5,594 nucleotides of DNA from contig JAAZVG010000104.1 in the NCBI GenBank assembly GCA_018623655.1, positions 1-5,594 of the forward strand, written 5' to 3'. Origin of the DNA: Flavobacteriaceae bacterium (GTDB lineage: Bacteria; Bacteroidota; Bacteroidia; Flavobacteriales; Flavobacteriaceae). Positions within the stretch are counted from its first letter, which is position 1. Every line of letters starts with the position of its first letter. Of the stretch, positions 1 to 5,055 are shown in pieces. The notes beneath the pieces were generated by a model that was given only the letters and a program-made list of their open reading frames with translations, had not been told where the DNA came from and did no database searches. The position numbers and the translations under genes were made by a program.

Positions 1-422
1 CTGCGTTTATCGGACAAATTCTTCGCTCAGAGTCACTAACGGTTTTTGGTGACGGAAAACAAACCAGGAGCTTCTGTTATGTTGACGACCTGGTGGAGGG
101 TCTTTATCGCTTGCTTCAGTCTGATTACCATTTACCAGTCAATCTCGGAAACCCAGAGGAGATAAGTATTTTAGACTTCGCCACTGAAATAAAAACGATT
201 ATGGGCTCGAATCAGCTGATTTCATTCAAGAAATTACCTTCGGACGATCCCGCCCAAAGACAACCAGACATTAGTAAAGCAAAAGAGCTTCTTAATTGGA
301 GCCCTGCGTTTGAACGAAAAGAAGGCCTTACAAAGACCATCGAATATTTTAAAAGCCTAGCGCCCGAGGAGTGGTATAAAAAAGAACACCGAACATTTAA
401 TCATCAGAACAAGAAAGAATGA
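1..422 (+). CDS. UDP-glucuronate decarboxylase-type NAD-dependent epimerase, 3' part only
   Basis: This is the C-terminal part (139 codons from base 3) of an extended short-chain dehydrogenase/epimerase; the start lies outside the window. The likely reaction is the NAD-dependent decarboxylation of UDP-glucuronate to UDP-xylose in the cytosol, supplying a sugar for surface polysaccharide. Counting from the first full codon, visible signatures are FGDGKQTRSFCYVDDLVEG (15-33), VNLGNPEE (46-53) and DDPAQRQPDI followed by KAKELLNW (81 onward). This combination is what I know from the UXS family, where it forms the sugar-nucleotide-binding C-terminal region. The NAD-binding fold and the catalytic Tyr-x-x-x-Lys are not visible, so a related dehydratase or epimerase is possible. 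The tail after about residue 120 is lysine-rich and hydrophilic. The stop overlaps the purD start as ATGA, suggesting translational coupling. An in-frame GTG at 93 is internal to the conserved block and is not the true start. Confidence 0.85.
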   Translation, partial: AFIGQILRSESLTVFGDGKQTRSFCYVDDLVEGLYRLLQSDYHLPVNLGNPEEISILDFATEIKTIMGSNQLISFKKLPSDDPAQRQPDISKAKELLNWSPAFERKEGLTKTIEYFKSLAPEEWYKKEHRTFNHQNKKE

Positions 423-1699
423 ATCATCGCGTATTAATAGTAGGATCTGGAGGCCGAGAACACGCTATTGCCAGTAAAATCGCAGAAAGCAATCGATGCG
501 AAGCACTTTATGTAGCTCCAGGAAATGCAGGAACCACAGAAATTGCCTTAAACCTGAACATTGGGGTTGATCAGTTTACCGAGTTAGGACACGCCTGCTT
601 AGAGCATAAAATCACAATGTTAATCGTTGGACCTGAAGTTCCGTTGGTTAAAGGAATTGTAGATTTTTTTGAAAACGACCCTAGCTTAAACTCCATTTTA
701 GTGGTTGGGCCGGATGCCTCAGCTGCACAGCTCGAAGGCTCAAAAGATTTTGCAAAGGCCTTTATGCAAAAACATGGAGTACCTACAGCGGCCTATCAAA
801 CCTTTACCTCAGACAACATAGAAGAAGGGGATGCTTTTTTAGACACCTTAACTCCCCCCTACGTGCTAAAAGCGGACGGATTAGCTGCTGGCAAAGGAGT
901 GCTTATTCTTGATAAGCTGGAGGACGCAAAAAATGAGCTTGCTCAATTTCTAACGCACAATAGTTTTGGTGAAGCAGGACAAAAAGTGGTTATCGAGGAG
1001 TTCTTGGACGGAATCGAGTGCAGTTGTTTTGTTTTGGTAGACAATACGGGCAATTATAAGATTCTCCCTCTAGCTAAAGATTACAAAAGGGTTGGCGAAG
1101 GAGATACCGGCCTAAACACCGGAGGAATGGGGGCTGTTTCTCCTGTGCCGTTTGTAAGCGAAAAGCTGTTTGAACGAATCGAAAACGAAGTGGTTAAGCC
1201 AACTGTTGATGGGGTTAAGGCTGAAAACTACAACTATAAGGGGGTCATCTTTATTGGCCTTATGATTGTAGAGGGGGAGCCTTATGTAATCGAGTATAAT
1301 GTCAGGATGGGAGATCCTGAGACAGAAGTTGTTTTTCCAAGAATTGAAAGCGATGCCGTTGATTTATTTGAGGCTATCGCGCTAGGAAGCCTAAGCGCTG
1401 TTGAGCTTTCCATTAATTCTCAAACCGCAGCTACGGTAATTGCCGTTTCAGGAGGGTATCCAGAATCTTATGAGAAAAACAAAAAAATTAAAGGGATTGA
1501 ACAGGTTGTTGAATCAGTAGTTTTTCATGCTGGGACTACTTTGAAAGATGGGGTAGTAACTACCTCTGGAGGCCGGGTTCTCGCCGTTACCTCGCTTGGC
1601 AAAAATAAGGATGAAGCCCTCGCCAAAAGCTACCAAAGTTTGAGCCAGGTGAAATTTGACAAGATGAATTATCGCAAGGATATTGGGTTCGATCTATAG
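419..1699 (+). CDS. purD: Phosphoribosylamine-glycine ligase (GAR synthetase)
   Basis: The 426-residue protein has the normal full length for PurD. It joins 5-phosphoribosylamine to glycine using ATP, giving glycinamide ribonucleotide in cytosolic purine synthesis. The N-terminal domain opens with VLIVGSGGREHA (5-16). The ATP-grasp part shows HGVPTA (119-124), YVLKADGLAAGKGV (148-161), a GEGDTGLNTGGMGA segment (226-239) and YNVRMGDPETE (293-303), which carries the metal-binding Asn and Glu expected for ATP-grasp enzymes. The C-terminal domain has GTTLKDG, SGGRVLAVTSLG and a final YRKDIG (418-423). No key residue appears to be missing. The ATG start overlaps the upstream gene by 4 bp and leaves only four residues before the first conserved strand, so it is secure. 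There is no room for a promoter of its own at the junction, so it is probably transcribed with the upstream glycan gene. It converges on the next gene with a 6-bp overlap. Confidence 0.98.
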   Translation: MNHRVLIVGSGGREHAIASKIAESNRCEALYVAPGNAGTTEIALNLNIGVDQFTELGHACLEHKITMLIVGPEVPLVKGIVDFFENDPSLNSILVVGPDASAAQLEGSKDFAKAFMQKHGVPTAAYQTFTSDNIEEGDAFLDTLTPPYVLKADGLAAGKGVLILDKLEDAKNELAQFLTHNSFGEAGQKVVIEEFLDGIECSCFVLVDNTGNYKILPLAKDYKRVGEGDTGLNTGGMGAVSPVPFVSEKLFERIENEVVKPTVDGVKAENYNYKGVIFIGLMIVEGEPYVIEYNVRMGDPETEVVFPRIESDAVDLFEAIALGSLSAVELSINSQTAATVIAVSGGYPESYEKNKKIKGIEQVVESVVFHAGTTLKDGVVTTSGGRVLAVTSLGKNKDEALAKSYQSLSQVKFDKMNYRKDIGFDL

Positions 1700-1918
1700 G
1701 AAGGAGTGCGCAGAGTTGTCTTTATTCTCCTCTCCGCTTTCGTGATATTTCTTAAGTTCACTCATCCAATAAGCACCTGCAATGAGGCCGACGATAACAA
1801 ACAGCCAGTTGATACCATTAGCCAACCACCAGTTGCTAGTAAAACGCAAAAGGTCGTATGGGGTTAAAAGTACATCAGTGAATAAAAATGAGATCCAATT
1901 AAAGAATGAAGTCCACAT
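1694..1918 (-). CDS. Small membrane protein, DUF6341-like
   Basis: This is a 74-residue protein with an aromatic, hydrophobic N-terminus (about residues 4-20), one clear membrane segment (about 31-53, starting WLANGINWLFVIVG and ending near YWMSEL) and a charged tail rich in Glu, Asp and Lys that ends in AHSFL. The pattern of hydrophobic N-terminus, WxxANxxNW before the membrane span, YWMxxLKKY after it and an acidic tail ending in HSFL matches, from memory, a small Bacteroidota family (DUF6341). Members are sometimes labelled uracil phosphoribosyltransferase because of their gene neighbourhood, but nothing here resembles a phosphoribosyltransferase, so that label should not be used. Function is unknown. 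The ATG at 1916-1918 gives the full expected length. Its last two codons, CTA TAG, are the same six bases that end purD on the other strand. It is transcribed divergently from the DUF4254 gene, across 72 bp. Confidence 0.8.
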   Translation of the reverse strand: MWTSFFNWISFLFTDVLLTPYDLLRFTSNWWLANGINWLFVIVGLIAGAYWMSELKKYHESGEENKDNSAHSFL

Positions 1919-1944
1919 AATACATTGTTGAGGGCGTAAAAGTA

Positions 1945-1952
1945 CAAACTAA
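1945..1952 (-). promoter_or_regulatory. Possible -7 box for the small membrane protein gene
   Basis: Read on the minus strand this is TTAGTTTG, one mismatch from the Bacteroidota -7 consensus TAnnTTTG. It lies 26 bp upstream of the minus-strand ATG, a sensible distance. No well-spaced TTG (-33) element accompanies it; the nearest TTG is only 12 bp upstream. A weak call resting on one short motif. Confidence 0.25.
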
Positions 1953-1961
1953 GAATAGATA

Positions 1962-1984
1962 GAACAAAATTTAGTTCGAACCAA
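1962..1984. promoter_or_regulatory. Two overlapping imperfect palindromes in the divergent spacer
   Basis: GAACAAAATTTAGTTC (1962-1977) is a 16-bp palindrome with one mismatched pair, and TTAGTTCGAACCAA (1971-1984) is a 14-bp palindrome with one mismatched pair and a perfect GTTCGAAC core. They share the GTTC half-site. They end 6 bp before the DUF4254 start and lie upstream of the divergent small membrane protein gene, where an operator could act on either gene. I recognise no known regulator site, and in A+T-rich DNA such symmetry can arise by chance. Confidence 0.3.
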
Positions 1985-1990
1985 ATAACT

Positions 1991-2611
1991 ATGATTGCAT
2001 CAGATTTAACTACAAAGGCGTATCAAATTTTTGAAGAGAGTATCGAAGACTATCACAAGGTTGATAATGTTGATCAACCGATGTCAAACCCCTACGATAG
2101 AAAAGAAATTGAACACCTTTTCTATTTGAAGAATTGGATTGACACGGTACAATGGCATTATGAAGACCTCATTAGAGACCCGAAGATCGATCCAGAAGAC
2201 GCCCTAGTACTCAAGCGAAAAATAGATGCTAGTAATCAACACCGCACAGAATTGGTTGAAAATCTTGACGCTTTTTTCTTGAATGAATTTAAAACGGTTC
2301 GTGTGAGCAAAGAGGCTCAGATAAATACTGAAAGCCCTGCTTGGGCCTTTGACAGATTGTCTATCTTGGCTTTGAAGATTTATCACATGAACGAAGAAGC
2401 CAGTCGCCCCGACGCGAGCAAAGAACACCGCATGGCTTGCCGAAAGAAGCTTGATGTTTTGATTGAACAGCGCACTGATTTAATAAGCGCAATTAATCAG
2501 CTGCTAGAAGATTTTAAATCAGGGCAAAAGTACATGAAGGTTTACAAACAAATGAAAATGTACAATGATGACGACTTAAACCCGGTGTTACGTGAGGCCA
2601 AAAACGAGTAA
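1991..2611 (+). CDS. DUF4254 family protein, linked to a glycosyltransferase
   Basis: The 206-residue, mostly helical soluble protein has no signal peptide or membrane segment. It fits the DUF4254 family as I know it from Bacteroidota. Key stretches are KNWIDTVQWHYEDLIRDPKI (47-66), KRKIDASNQHRTELVENLD (75-93), AFDRLSILALKIYHM (119-133) and a C-terminal YKQMKMYNDDDLNP (185-198). The many conserved polar residues (Asp, Trp, His, Arg) on helices could mean an enzyme or a binding partner, but I know of no established activity. The GT9 gene starts inside its last 20 bp, which suggests the two are co-translated and act together, probably in building lipopolysaccharide or another surface glycan; that role is inferred from context. 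ATG at 1991 follows an A-rich stretch with no Shine-Dalgarno sequence, usual for this phylum. A 7-bp inverted repeat with a 7-base loop lies within codons 23-30 and is probably incidental. Confidence 0.85.
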   Translation: MIASDLTTKAYQIFEESIEDYHKVDNVDQPMSNPYDRKEIEHLFYLKNWIDTVQWHYEDLIRDPKIDPEDALVLKRKIDASNQHRTELVENLDAFFLNEFKTVRVSKEAQINTESPAWAFDRLSILALKIYHMNEEASRPDASKEHRMACRKKLDVLIEQRTDLISAINQLLEDFKSGQKYMKVYKQMKMYNDDDLNPVLREAKNE

Positions 2612-3611
2612 TACTCAGCGAAAGATATTGATTATTCGCTTCTCTGCCCTTGGAGATGTGGCAATGACGATTCCTTTAATTAGGGCTTTTAAGAGGGCTT
2701 TTCCTGAGGTTGAGGTTAGTGTTCTTTCTAAACCTTTACCGTTGAAGCTGTTTTTGTCAGAGAGGGGTTTGAACAGCATTTCTTTTGACTCGAAAAAATA
2801 TAGGGGCATTTTAGGTCTTTGGAAACTCTCTAGGGAGGTTGTTGCTAAAGGAATTACAGACGTGGCCGATTTACATTTTAGCCTTAGGAGCCGCATACTG
2901 TGTTTCTTTTTAAGGCTTAATGGACTGAACACCAGTCAGCGAAACAAACAACGTCGTTTAAGAGCGCGATGGACAAAAAAAGAACCTAAACCAAAGGAGC
3001 GCCTAGACACCCAGGTTCAATCTTACCTAAAGGTGTTGTCAAGCCTTGGCTTTAAGATAGAAGAACCAATGTTGCGATCGTCAAACGAAGTGGCGCGGTC
3101 TAGAAAACCAACGAAAAAAATAGGTGTGGCGCCATTTGCCGCACACCCCCATAAAACCTACCCGAAAGATCTTATGAGACAATTGCTTATTGAGCTAAAC
3201 AAAAAATACCGAACGGTATTGTTTGGCGCTGGTGGTAGAGAATCAAAGCAATTTGATCAATGGGTGTCTGAAGGAATCGCTTATGAAAATACTGCGATGC
3301 TTTCGTTTGAAACGCAAATGCAAAAAATGAGCGATTTAGGGCTTATGATCAGCATGGATAGTGCCAACGGGCATATTGCTGCAAACTACGGGTTGCCTGT
3401 TATTACTCTTTGGGGGGCAACCACTCCTGATTGTGGTTTTTCGGTCTTTGGGCAGCCTGAAGAAAACCAGATGCTCCCTGATCCGGTTAAATATCCTTAT
3501 TTACCCGCCTCAATTTTCGGCAAAAGCACGTTCCCGGGCTATGAATCGGCCATGAAGAGCATTGACCAACAAGCAATTATCGAACGGGTTAATCAGCTAA
3601 TGCTTCCCTGA
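2592..3611 (+). CDS. Glycosyltransferase family 9 (heptosyltransferase-like)
   Basis: This 339-residue cytosolic, membrane-peripheral GT-B enzyme probably adds a sugar, heptose-like by family, to lipopolysaccharide core or a related glycolipid. The N-terminal lobe begins ILIIRFSALGDVAMTIP (12-28), the GT9 signature with the catalytic Asp in GD. The C-terminal lobe has GVAPFAAHPHKTYP (178-191), an LFGAGGRES turn (210-218) and the nucleotide-sugar-binding MDSANGHIAANYGLPVITLWGAT (255-277), matching the family's D-S/T-G-x-x-H-x-A-A pattern. The segment at 116-138 is unusually rich in Lys and Arg, which could help contact acidic membrane lipids. The start is the GTG at 2592: an in-frame TAA at 2577-2579 rules out anything earlier, and the only plausible alternative, TTG at 2628, would leave almost nothing before the conserved strand. 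It overlaps the DUF4254 gene by 20 bp and the convergent arsS gene by 19 bp. Donor and acceptor sugars cannot be read from the sequence. Confidence 0.93.
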   Translation: MRPKTSNTQRKILIIRFSALGDVAMTIPLIRAFKRAFPEVEVSVLSKPLPLKLFLSERGLNSISFDSKKYRGILGLWKLSREVVAKGITDVADLHFSLRSRILCFFLRLNGLNTSQRNKQRRLRARWTKKEPKPKERLDTQVQSYLKVLSSLGFKIEEPMLRSSNEVARSRKPTKKIGVAPFAAHPHKTYPKDLMRQLLIELNKKYRTVLFGAGGRESKQFDQWVSEGIAYENTAMLSFETQMQKMSDLGLMISMDSANGHIAANYGLPVITLWGATTPDCGFSVFGQPEENQMLPDPVKYPYLPASIFGKSTFPGYESAMKSIDQQAIIERVNQLMLP

Positions 3612-4642
3612 CAAGAACTCCCTGAACCCGCAGTGCAGCCATAGCAATGTTGATGAACAACTATCTTGCGGCCTGAATAATCACCTCGCTGTAAGTCGAT
3701 TAAGTGCTGTTTTTTGCCAGAGACGGGCATCTGCAGCATTTGATTGAAATCGCAGTCGTATATCTTTCCGTCGTATCCGACAGAAAGGGTGTTTCTACAC
3801 ATCAAACCTGACAAGGTTGCCGGATTGAAAGCCGCTACCAGCACCTCCATATATTCTTCATAGTTTTCAGAGGCCTGCAAATATTCTAAAAATCGGGATA
3901 TCGGCAGATTTGTAATACAGAAGAGTCGATTAAAATCAATATCAAAGTCGGTTTTTAGTTTGCGCTTAAAATCAGCCTCAAGCTCTTTCTCTGACCCTGG
4001 AAGAAACGCGCCTGAAGGATTGTACACCAGATCTAGCTTTAGATTTTTTACACGCCCATAACCTAATGCGTTTAATCGTCTTAACGCATTGATTGATTTA
4101 GAAAAGACGCCCTTGCCCCTTTGTCTATCTGTAGTTTTCATAGAATAGTGCGGCAACGATGAAACCACGTGAAGACCGTTCTCTTTGAAAAATTGAGGAT
4201 AAGATTTAAAATGATCATTTGATTCTAGAATGGTAAGATTAGACCGAACAATAATGTCGTCTACTGAACGCTTAACTGCGGCACTTACCAATCTTTTAAA
4301 TTCAGGATTCATTTCAGGAGCCCCTCCTGTTAAGTCTAGAGTATTAGGTAGAAAACGATCGATCGCATCGATTACCTGATCAATCGTTTCAGGGGACATA
4401 ATTTCTTTTCGGTCTGGCCCTGCGTCAACATGGCAATGGGCACAGGTCTGGTTACACATATACCCTAGATTCACTTGCAGAATATCGAGCGTATCTGTTT
4501 TAAGCGTTACATCCTGCTTGTTTAAAGTTTCTGAAAAAGTTGGCAATGCGCCCGATGAAAATGCTCCAGAAGCTAAAATTTTAATTTGTTGTTTAGGGTC
4601 TGAAAGTAAGTGATTCGAACGCCGGAGAGATGGTTTTGTCAT
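3593..4642 (-). CDS. arsS: Arsenosugar biosynthesis radical SAM protein ArsS
   Basis: This 349-residue cytosolic radical SAM enzyme has the CNQTCAHC cluster motif (Cys63, Cys67, Cys70) followed by HVDAGP, then the SAM-binding LTGGAPEMNP (104-113). The C-terminal half is a cysteine-bearing domain: CRNTLSVGYDGKIYDCDFNQ (282-301) and HCYGCTAGSGSSC (332-344). Together these features identify the ArsS family. Its known role is to transfer the 5'-deoxyadenosyl group of SAM to dimethylarsenite, the first committed step to arsenosugars. The extra C-terminal cysteines (282, 297, 333, 336, 344) could bind an auxiliary iron-sulfur cluster or the arsenic substrate, which is inference. Its ATG directly follows the TAG stop of the peroxidase-like gene (TAGATG), with no Shine-Dalgarno sequence, so translation is probably coupled. 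No arsM methyltransferase, ars repressor or arsenite pump is in the window, so the methylated substrate must be made elsewhere. The 3' end overlaps the GT9 gene by 19 bp. Confidence 0.93.
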   Translation of the reverse strand: MTKPSLRRSNHLLSDPKQQIKILASGAFSSGALPTFSETLNKQDVTLKTDTLDILQVNLGYMCNQTCAHCHVDAGPDRKEIMSPETIDQVIDAIDRFLPNTLDLTGGAPEMNPEFKRLVSAAVKRSVDDIIVRSNLTILESNDHFKSYPQFFKENGLHVVSSLPHYSMKTTDRQRGKGVFSKSINALRRLNALGYGRVKNLKLDLVYNPSGAFLPGSEKELEADFKRKLKTDFDIDFNRLFCITNLPISRFLEYLQASENYEEYMEVLVAAFNPATLSGLMCRNTLSVGYDGKIYDCDFNQMLQMPVSGKKQHLIDLQRGDYSGRKIVVHQHCYGCTAGSGSSCQGSIS

Positions 4643-4978
4643 CTAGTGAGAAAGCTTTTTGTGCTTGTTCATCATTTGAACGGCGTGAACTAGGGTAGCA
4701 CCACTTTCTATAGCCGCCCCGGCATGTACAGCCTCCATCATCTCTTCCTCAGTGACACCTCTTTGTAAACCATCTTTTGTATAAGCATCAATGCAATAGG
4801 GACATTTGACTACGTGGCTCACGGCCAAAGCAATTAATGATTTTTCTCTTGCAGAAAGAGCGCCTTCTTCGAATACTTTTGAGTAGTATTCGAAAAATCG
4901 ATCGCCAAGAGGCTTGCTCCAATCGCTGATGTTTTTAAAGTTTTTAAGGTCTTTGGAATTATAATAATTGTCACTCAT
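4643..4978 (-). CDS. Arsenosugar-associated peroxidase-like protein (AhpD/CMD fold)
   Basis: This 111-residue all-helical protein belongs to the AhpD/carboxymuconolactone decarboxylase group. Its redox motif is Cys59-Pro-Tyr-Cys62 within VVKCPYCIDAYTKDGL, followed by VTEEEMMEAVHAGAAIESGA and LVHAVQMM near the C-terminus. This form of the fold, next to ArsS, is the small partner that typically accompanies ArsS. It was first noted as a peroxidase-like partner of a radical SAM protein, with some relatives, as I recall, using selenocysteine. Here both active-site residues are plain cysteines (TGT and TGC codons, no in-frame TGA). A role in thiol reduction or peroxide removal around arsenic chemistry is likely but unproven. 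There is no signal peptide, so it acts in the cytosol. It is the first gene of a two-gene operon: its stop abuts the arsS ATG. The ATG at 4976-4978 leaves a polar N-terminal stretch of about 20 residues. Confidence 0.9.
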   Translation of the reverse strand: MSDNYYNSKDLKNFKNISDWSKPLGDRFFEYYSKVFEEGALSAREKSLIALAVSHVVKCPYCIDAYTKDGLQRGVTEEEMMEAVHAGAAIESGATLVHAVQMMNKHKKLSH

Positions 4979-4998
4979 CCTTTAAGTTTTTTGGATCT

Positions 4999-5006
4999 CT
5001 AAGTTA
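4999..5006 (-). promoter_or_regulatory. Weak -7 box candidate for the peroxidase-arsS operon
   Basis: On the minus strand the bases read TAACTTAG, one mismatch from TAnnTTTG, 20 bp upstream of the peroxidase-like gene's ATG. There is no properly spaced TTG upstream. The operon's promoter must lie in this 77-bp spacer or inside the patatin gene, and this is the best match I can find in the spacer. I see no palindrome resembling an ArsR operator. Confidence 0.2.
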
Positions 5007-5030
5007 AGGCATTAGACATCATTTTGTAGC

Positions 5031-5038
5031 TATCTTTG
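5031..5038 (+). promoter_or_regulatory. Bacteroidota-type -7 box for the patatin gene
   Basis: TATCTTTG is a perfect match to the Bacteroidota -7 consensus TAnnTTTG. It ends 17 bp before the patatin ATG, giving a 5' untranslated leader of roughly 10 nucleotides. A clear TTG at the -33 position is missing; TTA triplets at 5004 and 5012 are the nearest substitutes. The exact core match and its place in a divergent spacer support the call. Confidence 0.55.
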
Positions 5039-5055
5039 TTGTTAAATGGTCTTTT

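Noticed and set aside
1700..1735. Possible terminator after purD (GGAG and CTCC separated by about 20 bases)
   Set aside because: The stem is too short, the loop too long and no T-run follows; the bases also encode the conserved tail of the small membrane protein.
2059..2079. Inverted repeat GGTTGAT / ATCAACC with a 7-base loop
   Set aside because: It lies inside the DUF4254 coding region (codons 23-30) and has no T-run; a 7-bp stem there is likely chance, although an effect on early translation cannot be excluded.
2204..2428. Minus-strand open frame of 74 codons inside the DUF4254 gene
   Set aside because: It lies wholly antisense to a well-conserved gene, and its translation resembles no protein I know.
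2682..2716. Short direct repeats AGGGCTTTT (2682 and 2694) and TGAGGT (2705 and 2711)
   Set aside because: They reflect the repeated residues RAF-KRAF and EVEV in the GT9 N-terminal helix and strand, with no sign of a mobile or regulatory repeat.
2615..2932. Minus-strand open frame of 105 codons inside the GT9 gene
   Set aside because: It is antisense to the conserved N-terminal lobe of the glycosyltransferase; its Lys/Ser/Leu-rich translation looks like a shadow frame.
3361..3555. Plus-strand open frame of 64 codons within the GT9 gene
   Set aside because: It is an out-of-frame shadow of the conserved DSANGHIAANYGLP region, with no upstream signals.
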